From Paraphaeosphaeria minitans (lineage: Eukaryota > Ascomycota > Dothideomycetes > Pleosporales > Didymosphaeriaceae), in the NCBI GenBank assembly GCA_015832175.1, contig WJXW01000004.1, forward strand, positions 1,178,001 to 1,242,000: 64,000 nucleotides of DNA, read 5' to 3'. The notes under the pieces were generated by a model. It had not been told where the DNA came from, searched no databases, and saw only the letters and a list, made by a program, of their open reading frames with translations. Made by a program: the position numbers and the translations under genes. Shown piece by piece: positions 32,466-42,981 of the stretch (position 1 is the stretch's first letter; each line of letters begins with the position of its first letter).

Positions 32466-34333
32466 TCAGACTTCCAACAAACTCTTCGCCTCTTTGACCA
32501 ACATCCTATCCTGCAGCACCTTCGCCTGCAACCTCCCCACTGTACCAGCTGCATCCATTGCCCGCCACAAGTCCCTGACCTCCCCGTCCATGTCTGCGCA
32601 ATACGCAAGCCAACCAGTGCAGATCGCCGCCATCTTCTTCGCCTCGCTGAAGTCGTCCTCGGAATCAAGCATCTCGAGTAACGAGGCCAGCAGCTCGACT
32701 TGTTCTGAGTCGTCGAGCTCAGACTCCGAGGGAAGGGAAGCTGAAGCGTTAGCACTGTGCTTCTTCATGCGCATCTTGTGATTGGACGAGGCCATGTTCA
32801 TGGCGAGGCTGAGGGCGGAAACTTTCAGCGCGGGGTGCTTCTCATCCAGCAGGGCGGTGGTGAGGATGGAGACGAGGGTCGAGGAGAGTGGTGGGGAAAG
32901 TATATGAGGTATGAAGAGAGGAGAGCTGAAGAGGTTGCAGGACATGTGCAGCGTGGTTAATCGCAGTGGGTAGGGTGCTGAGTCTCCCAAGTTGTTGACA
33001 TGCTCGAGCAAGTGTGCCACCGTTGCAGGCGTTCCTGTAGCGCCTGCATGCTCTTCCGCGAAAAAGCCAGCTACACGTATATCCGTCAAAGCAACGCGCA
33101 GCAGGTCAAGGGATGTGAACAGGAGCTCCGGGGGAAGAGTGGAAGTGCTTCGTCGTAGAAAGTCGGCGAACTTTGGCAGCTTGGTGAGCGGCGCTTCCAT
33201 GGCACCAAAGCGCTCGCGAGCATCAATAAACGAAACAATCGAGGAGACAGCTTCGTCTTTGCCTGCATCTCCCATCTTCGCAACGACCTTCTCTAACGGA
33301 GGTACCTTAGTGTACAAAATGGGTCGCTGGCTCTGGCCCAGCAGCGTTGGCAGGCTCTTCGCAAGGTGGGGATGCGTTGGGAAAGCTTCGTTGAGCAGAA
33401 GCTCCACGTTGCTCCGCAGTTGACGTGGGTCAGCTCCACTCCATTCGTCCCGCTGTTGGCCTCGGACAAAGGTAATGAAGGTCGGGGTAGCGCGAACGTG
33501 AGGGAAGCGAGTCCCAACGGATCGGTCGGCGAAGCTGAAGTCGATCTTGAGGAAAACACACTTGTCGCCAGCTTCCGCCGCAAGGTCATCGTACGGCTGG
33601 TACATGATCTTGCAAGGTCCGCAGGTCGAGCTCGTGAAGAAGACGATGGCACTACGGTCCTTTGCAAGGTCCAAGAGGCGGTCCACCGCTTGTATCGTGG
33701 TGACACTATTGACCCGACCCGTGGCCTCCTTGAGCTCAACCGCTGCCTTTGTAAGGACAGGTGCAGGCTTCGGCGTGCCATTCTGTGCGGCATGGTTGAT
33801 TGCCGAGGGTGCGACAGCACCATTTTGGGGTGTGGGCGCCTGGGTGACGGGTCTCATCGCAGCGTCAATCTGCGGCCTCAACATCTGCCCAAACGGCGTG
33901 TTCAATACGGTCTCGGGCAGACTTGTAATATGTTCCGGTATTCCCTTGCCCACCAAAAACATGGCGAAATCGTTGGAGAAGTTGTTGCAGTTGTGGGCGA
34001 ACAGATCGTACGACTCGGGCGTGTAGACCGTCTTCAAGCTTTCGAGGTATTCGAGGATGACTTCGATCGGTAGCTCGGTCCGGCCCAGTTTGGTAACCTC
34101 CATGGGATTTCCATGGTGAGTTGCACCGGCGCGACACGTCTGTACACCCTGGCCGAAATAGTATTCTATGCCCCCGAGAACGATGGCGGTGTGGTAGACG
34201 GCGTCGATCTGCATCCCGAGGAACTGTCTGGACATGGAACGTGCAAGACCCTGTCTACTGTCAGAGCTGGCAGCATATAGGCCTGGGGATATATTGCCTT
34301 TGAAAGGTCGTACACGTAGAGCTGTACATCCAT
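32466..34333 (-). CDS. PPPDE (DeSI) peptidase - thioredoxin - PUL protein
   Basis: Two exons, 34333..34298 and 34250..32466, give 606 residues. Exon 1 encodes MDVQLYVYDLSK, the conserved first strand of PPPDE domains; the 47-nt intron begins GC and ends GACAG, so it appears to be a GC-AG intron. The PPPDE domain covers about 1-130 with catalytic His32 (VYHTAIVL) and Cys100 (FAHNCNNFSNDF), as in deSUMOylating/deubiquitinating isopeptidases. A thioredoxin domain follows with the intact redox pair STCGPC (about 215). The C-terminal third is helical and resembles a PUL domain, which in other proteins binds Cdc48/p97. A role in ubiquitin or SUMO turnover linked to redox state is inferred from this layout. 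Without exon 1 the next ATG would remove the first strand. Confidence 0.85.
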
Positions 34334-34899
34334 CGTGAACGGTTTGTCTGGCAGTGGGTGACGCTGACGGGCTATCGTGACATGAGAGCCACAGTGTAGT
34401 TGTGTTTGGGTAATGTCTACGGACGTGCGCTATAAGTCATACACCGTGAGCGACAGCGGTTACAGATCCAGAGGGTTGTTGCGCAGAGTAGAAGTTCTTA
34501 TTATGCGAAAGTCCGGCCAGGCTGCTGTTGACGTACGCTTCCCAGGCCCGCAAACGAAACGCGCCACCATGTGCGCCGCGACTGCCCGCCGCCTGCTTTT
34601 CGTCCGTCACCCGCACCTTCCAGACGCTTCCCTGAAAGAAGCATCTGAGAAACTCAACACCAAATCACTTTCACGTAATAATCTCGTGCGCTCCATCTTC
34701 GCACGCGTGTGTCACTTGGGCAATTGCGCTGAATCGATGCATCAGGAAAATGCGGACCTCGAGTTTCGTCGTCTCCAAGTGCTTTCAGACGCCATCTTTC
34801 CGAACATGAGCTACAGACATAGGTATATATTGAAGAGCAAGCCGCAGCAGAAAAGTAGCCGGAAAACAGCCATCAAACCCGCTTACCTCCCGTATGAGC
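34334..34899. other. intergenic; open frame without support
   Basis: A plus-strand frame of 191 codons (34413-34988) crosses this stretch and runs into the secreted-protein gene on the other strand. It is Arg/Ser-rich without motifs and looks spurious. The interval should hold the promoter of the PPPDE gene. Confidence 0.5.
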
Positions 34900-35271
34900 C
34901 TATTTGCCGCTCTCGTCGAAAGGTGGTCCACCGATCCAACTCTTCACCGACACATCATCAAAGGTCGTGCAGCCGTCAGTCTGCGTGAAGACGACAAGCA
35001 CTTCGCCCTTGCAGTCCGCCTCCGCGTATCCAGTAACGAAGCCGCCGGGAGAAGAGACTGAGATGCGCACGAGGGCAGAGCCACCCTTGTGCAAGGTGTG
35101 GTTCTGGCAGCCGGTGCCGAACACGGTCTTCGCATTTGTGGTCGAGGTGTCGCAGGTGAGGTTTGTCTCGAAGAGGCTGACGACGAAGTCGATGGGCGCA
35201 TCGGCCTGAGGCTTGGGAGCTGCGGCCGCGATGGTCGCCAAGCCGAGCGCGATGAGGGACTGGGTGCGCAT
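34900..35271 (-). CDS. small secreted cysteine-containing protein
   Basis: Intronless, 123 residues from ATG at 35271. A clear signal peptide (MRTQSLIALGLATIAAAAPK) has cleavage expected after the Ala run. The mature protein has four cysteines (LTCD, GCQN, DCKG, GCTT), giving two likely disulfides, and a beta-rich, low-charge sequence (ALVRISVSSPGGFVTGYAEA). This resembles fungal apoplastic small secreted proteins and possibly a beta-sandwich fold, but no family or function can be named. The upstream frame extends with alternative starts, but those would bury the signal peptide, so the ATG at 35271 is preferred. A TATAAGA box about 100 bp upstream supports this start. Confidence 0.8.
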   Translation of the reverse strand: MRTQSLIALGLATIAAAAPKPQADAPIDFVVSLFETNLTCDTSTTNAKTVFGTGCQNHTLHKGGSALVRISVSSPGGFVTGYAEADCKGEVLVVFTQTDGCTTFDDVSVKSWIGGPPFDESGK

Positions 35272-35370
35272 TTTTGCTTTTGAAAGGATTGGAATGGTGC
35301 GTTGAGGTGGAGGAGATCGAGTGTTTGGCTTTTCGACGATGCTCCATGAGGGGGGGTGGGTTTGAGGCGC

Positions 35371-35377
35371 TCTTATA
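35371..35377 (-). promoter_or_regulatory. candidate TATA box
   Basis: TATAAGA on the minus strand, about 100 bp before the ATG of the secreted-protein gene. Confidence 0.4.
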
Positions 35378-36885
35378 CTACTTCTCCTCCACCCTGTTGA
35401 TGCCCCCAGGATCACAGAGTCGGCCTCGCCTTGACAAGGGTGACTCGGGCCACATGCGTAGGATCGTGAACCAGATGCCCACATCCTTCTCACAGACCGT
35501 ACATATCTGTGAACCGGCTACGCTCTAGCAGTTGCCGAAGGCAATGGCCGATGAGGCTGAGCGGCTCCAAGGTTCCCTGCAAGAGTTTATGTTGGTACTA
35601 ATTGTTTCGGCAAAGGTATGCCAGTTTGACAGCAAGGCATGCGATAGCATCAGGGTGTGAGGCGCGGTAATGAGTATCTCGTGCGGGAGGGATCCTAGCT
35701 TCTGTTCCGGGTTTAGGTAGATAAGGCCGCCCAGGGCTTCTCTTGTACTGGACTTGAAAGCGACCTTTGCTACCGAAAATCAGTCGCCAATTGACATGGA
35801 TTGACGAACACTTCGCAAAGCTTTGTCGATGGGTTCAGTCTAGGACTACTTGCTCTGAATAGCCCAAAAGAGTATTCTCGCGAGCATCGTACGAGCACCT
35901 TGCCGAAACATCAAGGTCTTCTGCCCCTTGGAGTATTAGCATTTCACTTCCAATGGGCGCAGCAAACAAGAAGATGAAAGACTGAGACAACATGAAAACG
36001 TTTGATTCATCCGAACGAAAGTTTTCGGGGCGGTGCTGCAGACTTTAAAATGCATATCCCCAATCGAGACGTACTTAGCTAGGGAGATCGGACTTGAGCG
36101 AAGTACCGGTGCCATCGGACATACGCGACAATGACATTCCCTTGCAGGTGCTGATCAAGTAACAAGAAGTTCGACACCCACGCGTCGCAATATGGGGCCG
36201 AATCATACCGGGGTATGTTCATCTTTCATGTACATTAGACGCATGTCAAGATTCCTATCATAGGTAGCCTGAAACCAAAAACAAGTCGCAAATATCCTCC
36301 AGTCACAGTTCGCAACATGACTCGTGCCACGGTAACATACTGTTCGGCTCAAAGAGTCTGACGCAGGCAGAGGTAGGACTCCATCTGGACTATGATAATG
36401 ACACTGGGAAAATTTCAATATGTACGAACTTTCAACACCTAATCCGTGGTGATGATCAACCGTCGTCGGCACTGTTTCCTATGCACCCCTTCAGTAAAGC
36501 GACTCTGTCGCAGTTATACGATGAACCCCGCATGCAGTACAGGCTTGCATGGATATTCCGCGTGTTCGAGCTCACCCCATGTACAGCTTGGACATGACCT
36601 GCACCCTGACTTGACCTGACCTAGCTCCCATCTGATGGCTTGCCCTCGGCATATACTGCCCATAAATGCCTGTGCGTGAACAGGGGGACAGTATTGTCTG
36701 GAGTCGCTTGTTTTTGCCTAGCCTCCATCAGACCTGATCTAAACCAACTTCTACTCTCAACCTTACACATGTGTCTGGCCTATCTCCCTACTCATTGAGT
36801 ACTCTCTGTTCCACTTCGTCTTGCTATCTTCCAACATGTCTGTCATTCCACCTTTGAATTGGTTCGAAACATGTCGGGAGTTAAA

Positions 36886-36986
36886 GCAGTATCAGGTGAG
36901 CTAAAAGGCAGTATCAGTTGAGCTAAAAAGCAGTATCAGCCGAGCTGCTCCCGGGACGCATGCTAAAAGCAGTATCAGTTGAGCTA
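36886..36986 (+). repeat. 22-bp repeat cluster, left
   Basis: GCAGTATCAG followed by a two-base variable part and GAGCT occurs at 36886, 36908, 36930 and 36969. The first three are spaced exactly 22 bases. Confidence 0.9.
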
Positions 36987-37120
36987 CCCTCTTACTCAAC
37001 CTGGCATTTCGATCACCTCTACGCCATTGCAGATTAACTAGTCCTGCCACTCCAACTCAGACATTCTTCTCGACCCATTTGCTAGCTGTGTTATACTTGC
37101 ATGGAACACATTTATACCGG

Positions 37121-37277
37121 TACCGTAGAGTTTTTCTAATGCCGGTTAAGCTACATCGCAACTTGCACCCAATTATACAAGCTATATGTTCTTTTTGACC
37201 CGCTTTTACGATCTATTTTGTTCCCTGATTAGATCGCTTATCATCAGCTCAACCGGCATTAGAAAAACTCTACGGTA
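37121..37277. mobile_element. MITE-like element, 153 bp, 30-bp terminal inverted repeats
   Basis: The ends (37123-37152 and 37246-37275) are inverted copies with one mismatch, starting CCGTAGAGTTTTTCTAATGC. TA dinucleotides flank both sides (37121-37122 and 37276-37277), as expected for Tc1/mariner-type target duplication. No coding capacity. The outer 12 bases equal those of the element at 55558. Confidence 0.85.
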
Positions 37278-37532
37278 GGGTGTTTCTCGCTATTAGCAGG
37301 GTCGGGTGGGTCTGGACAACCTAAGCTGACCGGATACTGCTTTCCACCTGACCTGGCCTGACCTGACCTAGCTTTCCAATCTGACCCTCCCCTCCCTATA
37401 CTCATATCCATTGAGTACCCACAGCATCGTAGCATATTCAGGCCCCCATCACGTTCCAATCGGAGGCCTACACGAAGTACCCGGACAACATTAGGTCAGC
37501 ATTGAACATGCTCAGAACATGTTCGAGCTTTA

Positions 37533-37620
37533 GCAGTACGGTATCAGCCGAGCTTAATAGCAGTATCCGCCGAGGCCCCTCCGAAGTGCAGAGCAGTATC
37601 ACCCAACGCTAAGAGCAGTA
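37533..37620 (+). repeat. 22-bp repeat cluster, right (degenerate)
   Basis: Variant copies of the GCAGTATCAG...GAG unit at 37533, 37560, 37592 and 37615. They match the left cluster but are more diverged. Confidence 0.7.
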
Positions 37621-38590
37621 GGTATCTATCAGATGAGATGCGTCTCTGCAGCACAACTTAATCTTCCTCCCCAGCTATCTCCCGGTATAGCGGCATACAT
37701 TGCTCACCATCTTGCTCCAGATATGGCCTAATGTCATGTGGAAGCATTCCACAGTGTTGCAGAGTCCTTCAGAGCGCGCTTCACAGGGTCGCCCATCTCA
37801 CCCCGCGGAGACACGCATCCCGCCCTACTCATGGCTACCTTATCCTGCACGCGATCCAAGTCATCCTCCATCGTTCCAAACAATATACTCTTCTCCCAGC
37901 CTCTCCGACCACCACTGAAAGCGCGCTTCTTTGCAGATATCCTTCATCCGTGCGGGTCTGGTGATGCTGTTCATTACACTGCGAGCCTCCTGACTCGCAC
38001 ATTTCGAGTCCGAAGCGCGTGCAAGTTTCTAGGGGTAGAAACCTCTGGCCAATCCAGTGCCGCACTTTTGAGACTTCCTCCCACCACACGTTGTTCGCGT
38101 GATCTAGGTATGAAGTGGAACCCCACATGCAGAATTCTTGCAGACTGGCGGGTGGGACGTCGACGAGTCTGCAAGTAGCGTCATCCTAGCCTAGCAAGAA
38201 TGGGAGGGCGATTTCGAGGTAGGTGAGTTGCGAAAGGACATGCAGCGGACCTGTTCCTTCCTTTTTGACGAGAGATTTGCTCATTTCGGTGTTTGTATGC
38301 TTCGGTCATGAAAACCACGTAGAAGATAGTGAGTGATTGAAGAGGTTTCTACGCCAGATACCAAGGTTCTTGGAGAATGCTTGTTATGTCTGCCTGCATG
38401 TCACTCCCTCAATGGTACAGGTTGTGCACAGCATTGGGACGGATTCTGCACAGGAATATCGGACGTCTTCATTCAAAGAAGACGCAGATTACCAATAGAA
38501 CATCACGAAACCTAGCGACGAATGGGTATATTCCACGCAGACCAAACACGCCTGAACACCCCACCGTTTTCCCCCCTATGATCCAAAAAC

Positions 38591-40120
38591 TCAAAAGTAA
38601 TGCGGCGCATGGTTCTTCCAGCCCTGCGCAATCCAGCACTCGTCCATCCCGCTCTCCAAATCCACGTACCAACCGCCATGCAACAGCCCCTCCTCTTTCA
38701 TCGACCAGTCGTGCTTCTTGCCCCGGGACTTGAAATCTAGATCACCGAGTTTCGCTTCGATCGGCGCGTTCGGATCGGCCCACGGGATGCGGATGAACAG
38801 CGAGCAGTCCCTCAGCGTCATGGCGAGGCGGAGGCGGTCCTCCTGTTTGGATGATGAAGGACAACAGAGCACGCCTGTCGGGTCAAGCTGGCCTTGGAGG
38901 TAGCGGATGTGCTGGAGGATCTTGTGGCCAGGGCCGGTGGTGAGATAGGGGACTGCGCGTTGGACGATGGCTTCTACTTCGTCCTCCAAGTGTTGGTTAA
39001 AGGCTTCTAGTTCCTCCCTTGAGGGTTGGTCTGTTGATGCATTAGCCATAATGTCGAGTAAATTGGGGCTTCACTTGTCGATGCTCGAGTGAAACAAACC
39101 ATGAACACGTTCGGAATCCATATTCCGAATCCTCTAGGTTCGGACCATATGCCGAAGCAACGTCATGGTCTGTTTGTTGAAAATGGGCCATGTCAATACG
39201 TCCATCGACTGGTACACAGGACGGGAGTATTTTGAATAAAAATATGTATACATACGCAGGACGTGATGGCCGGGTTTTTCCATCATCTTACAAAGTGATC
39301 TGTAACGTATGTATGGCTCGATCGCGGCTTTTTCTCCGGCCACAAGTGCCAGCGGACATATCCAGGTTCCTTTGGCGGTTTTCTTAGATTGCCTCGAGGC
39401 CTGGAGCGCGCAAGTACGGCAGAGATATGCATCTCGGGGTGCATTTGGTGATTGAAGTAGCCACTTAGGTTTGATCTCAATGGTGATGACCGAACCGGGA
39501 ACCGAAGACATGTCTGGCAGCAGGATACCCCTCTGCTCTAGGTGATGAGATTCTATATGCCTGTTTTCAGGGCAATGCGTGTGCATTTCGGCAAGCAGTG
39601 CTTTGATGGCTTCGGGTGTTATCGCGACGCCTTCATGATTCATGATGAATTTCTCGAGAGATTCATTGATCGAAAGCTTGATGGCAGTGCTGGGACCTGA
39701 GGCTCCTTTCTGCGATGGCTCGGTCTTGCGAAACAATGGCTTGACCACTGTCTCGAAGCCCTCCATGATTTCCTTGTACTTCAGCGTCTTGGGTTTGCCT
39801 TTGCTCATTCGGATGACCTTCTCTGCAAGCTTTGCTTTCTCCACTATCTTGCCCCGCCTATCCTCAAAGACGAAAGTTTCCTCGCCGCCCTGGGATGAAT
39901 ACGGGACCAGCCGAAAGACGGCGTTGGCGGCACCCTCTGCGAGGAATTCGAAGCGAACGCTATTTGCTCTTTCGTCGGTGTTTTGGTAGCTGGTCTGGCG
40001 GCAACGAAAACTAGGTTTGTGAGACACTGGCGAAGCTGCATGGGACTCTTGGGCTGCCTCGCTCTTTGAGTCTGAGTTTTCGTCGACGGAACGGCTTGTT
40101 TGGGGATCCTCTGAATCCAT
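38591..40120 (-). CDS. IPK1: inositol-pentakisphosphate 2-kinase
   Basis: Two exons, 40120..39292 and 39030..38591, give 422 residues. Motifs are the glycine-rich nucleotide loop EFLAEGAANAVFRL (about 60-75), the EIKPKWLLQSP block followed by CRTCAL, which bind inositol phosphate and zinc, and the C-terminal AMTLRDCSLFIR and IEAKLGDLDFKS motifs of the family. The enzyme makes phytate (InsP6) from InsP5 in the nucleus, with roles in mRNA export. The intron chosen (GTAAGA at 39291 to CAACAG at 39031) is 261 nt, long for this window; it is the join that restores frame, and both sides are independently recognisable, but the exact boundaries or an extra small exon remain open. An ATG at 40120 starts the frame. 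Confidence 0.82.
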
Positions 40121-40863
40121 GTTCAACGATGCAGCGTGTAGTTAACGAATGCGAAATCGATGATCTCCTTGGTGGGAATCAGAGATGGCGGAAGAGGTGT
40201 AAGAGATGTAAGAGAGGTGTGGACACCAGGTTTGCAGAGGGTCGACTCGACTTGTTGAAGATTCCGCAACCGTAAGGCACGACTCAGTCATACGCTCCTT
40301 CCTCGGGACTCCTTCTATTTCATATATTCCTTCTAATTCATGTAGCGCACCGCTCCTCCCAACGTCGAGCTCTGCGTCGAGCTGGTAGCATGAATGGTTG
40401 GTGCGCGCGTCCTGCAATGACGTGTTGTGGGCACTCTCAAGAATGCGTCTGTGAGGTTCCTTTCCGCTGAGGTTCCTTTCCGCTCAAGATCCGCGACGGA
40501 CGCGGGCAACAAGTACAGTCGCCCATCTTTTCGGGGCCCGGCCCTTAAAAGTGAAGAGTACGTTTTCGTGGCGGCGTATTTCGCTACCAGGATCGGATGA
40601 TCTTGGTTCACAGGCGGCGCGCGTGTGCCAGGAAACACGGCTGAGATCCCTGCTCTCAGCGCCCTACGTAAGCACACTAGCCCTGCGAGGCACAGAATAG
40701 TCCTCGATGATGCGAGTGCCCGTAAGGCCGATATTGAATTGATCGGTACATGTCTGCAATGCTAAAGATGCTGCTGTCCCAGGCAGCATCCATTCATAAC
40801 CCAAGAAAAGAACAAAAAACAAGTGTACCGCAACGCCGCGACCAAGGGTATACCAAAAGCACA
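40121..40863. other. intergenic between SPT8 and IPK1
   Basis: Holds the IPK1 promoter and the SPT8 3' UTR. A 17-base direct repeat (GAGGTTCCTTTCCGCT) is doubled at 40455-40488. No gene is recognised. Confidence 0.5.
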
Positions 40864-42805
40864 TCAAGATGGAATACCAATCTCGTATCCTAGCAAAACC
40901 TCCGTCGAACTCCCTTCCCAGCCTCTGTTGCCCCCGGTTGATATCATGAACTGGCATGTAGGATCAAGGTACAGCTGCGAAATCACGCCTGTTCGGTGGC
41001 CCGGCACGATCAAGAAAGGTACAGCGAGATTTTTGTTTTCTTGCTCATGAAGATCGTATAATCGCAAAATGTCGTACGAAGCACTGTGGCTAGGTTAGCT
41101 ACGGTGCAGATGAGCCACTTCAAACATACCAAACAAGATGGCGCCCATTGGGCATCGTCCGCACAGCGCTCACGGCACCACTGACGCCAGGAAACTTGAA
41201 GGTCCTTCGAGGTTCCCGTAGGCTTTTGTGAAGGCTGTATTCGTCGACAGTACCGTTTCTTCGGCCTGCATAGATAAAGTTGCCGTCCGGTGACCATGAG
41301 GCGTTCATACACCACGGGGGGGTATTGCGAGGAGGTGTTATGCGAGCGATTGGATTCGATTGCCGCCGATCCCAGACGCGAACTGTGCCATTTATGTCCG
41401 CGTCGAGAAACGTTGTTTCAGAGGAAGCCGGTTGTTCGGCTTGCATTGCACTTGTGCCGGCTAACCCTGATGTTTCTTCAGAGTGTGGAAGGCCGTTTAC
41501 AAGCGTGCCCGATTGACCGTCGGTCACTCCATTGACCATGATTTCGGCTTCTGTAGACCCCGCTGGTTCCTTGAAAGTCTCGGGCGATTCTTCTCGAGTG
41601 GGGGCTTGGACAGGGCCGCCAAGATCCATCATATCCATCCCGGCGTTTGCAGCTTCGTCTGCCTGCTGAATACCGTTGGCAATGGCTCTTGAGAACTCGT
41701 CTTCCTCGTCGTCACCAAATGGCGCGAGCGCTGAAGGGCCATTAGATGGATCCTTGTCGTCGCCGAACAGAGAGTCTTTGTCGCCGAACAACGAGTCCTC
41801 AGGCGATCCAGCAGCATCTTCATTCCCGTTCGTTTCTGCGGCTGAGGGTCGGCTGGCTGGCTCAGCGCCGTTGAAGAGACCGTTGGCTTGTGGGCGAGAT
41901 GCATTGTTGGAGGAAAATGTGCCGTTTGAGACTGGCACTATGTCTGTGTCCTGCGGGATAGGCAATGTAGACATCGGCCGTTGCTCGATTGCAGAGATCT
42001 GACCACCGCTCGTCTCGAAGCGTCTTTTCACTTGCCCCGTGTTGAGATCCCAGTCGTTGACAGTCTTATCCCAACTTCCTGAGAGCACCGACGTCTCGTC
42101 TTGGGCAAGTGTCAGAACTGACACGGCCGAGGTGTGCTGCCGAAGAGTGTGTATCCGCTTGCCTTCCTCATGTCGCACGGACTGCAAGTTTATGCCTCCA
42201 GACTCCAGTCCAGATAAGAGCCAAAGGGACTGGTGGTGGACGGCGAGCGAGTAGACGGGCGAAAGAGTGGTGGCGTCTTCATTGCGGTCCGAGTCTTCGT
42301 TCTCCCAGTAGCTCATGAGCACCCCAGCCTTTGTAACACTGTCGACGAACGGATGCCGCTGCGCCACGGTGAGGGCTAGTTTGCCGTTGGCAGTATCAAT
42401 CCAATTGAACTTTCTGATATATCCGTCTGCGCCTCCGCTAAACACCCATCGCATGTCTGGCGTTGCGGTAACGGCGTTTATAGACGTGCTGTGCGGGGCT
42501 GCGATGGTAGGGATTATGTCATAGACGGGCGCATTGAGGGCTTCCTGGCGCATGCTCGGTCGAAACGGCAGACCTCCACCTGAACCAGCAGCTCGCGGCG
42601 AAGGAGACGTGAGGGTGACTGTGGGATTCGTGTCTGTTCTCGAAGGACCTGGCATGGCAGAAGAGCCGTTGCGCGGCCGTTGTGAGGGACTGTCTGGATC
42701 GTCCTGGTCCTCGTCGTCGTTGTCCCCATTCGCGTCATCATCGTCTCCATCGCCATCATCGCCGTCGTCGTCGTCGCCATCATCTCCGTCAGCGTCACCA
42801 TCTGG

Positions 42806-42839
<34 letters not shown>

Positions 42840-42981
42840 TCTACGTCTTCCATGACCTCGTCGTTGTCATTCTCAGAGCCCGAATCTTGGGAGCCTGTTG
42901 CAATTGGTCAGTCTTATGCGTGTGATTCAGGTGGAGGGAGAGCGGACCTGCTCCATTGTCATCTTCGTCGTCGAAGTTCAT
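40864..42981 (-). CDS. SPT8: SAGA complex WD40 subunit SPT8
   Basis: Three exons, 42981..42948, 42894..41130 and 41083..40864, give 672 residues. Exon 1 encodes the acidic MNFDDEDDNGAG; introns are 53 nt (unusual donor GTCCGC) and 46 nt (GTATGT...CCACAG). An extreme Asp/Gly tract (DGDGDGDGDPDGDADGDD) arises from a hexanucleotide repeat. WD40 repeats follow (PDMRWVFSGGADGYIRKFNW, ETSVLSGSWDKTVNDWDL), then a long acidic insertion, more repeats (GTVRVWDRR) and a C-terminal blade rebuilt by the last splice, ending STEVLLGYEIGIPS. SPT8 links SAGA to TBP in the nucleus. The insertion between blades is long and low in complexity. No domain appears missing. Confidence 0.92.

Larger units (their letters stand above)
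35272..38590. other. 3.3-kb repeat island without genes
   Basis: The left end holds the secreted-protein promoter. The rest has no credible gene. It contains a diverged duplication (about 36.6-37.0 kb and 37.35-37.62 kb) with CCTGACCTGACCTAGCT-type tracts and 22-bp repeats, and a 153-bp inverted-repeat element between the two halves. The right end is the IPK1 downstream region. Confidence 0.6.

Noticed and set aside
34413..34988. 191-codon plus-strand frame
   Set aside because: No motif, Arg/Ser-rich composition, overlaps the secreted-protein gene on the other strand and lies in the PPPDE gene promoter.
37700..38178. Overlapping plus-strand frames of 72-146 codons
   Set aside because: No motif or homologous look; three frames are open at once, which suggests chance.
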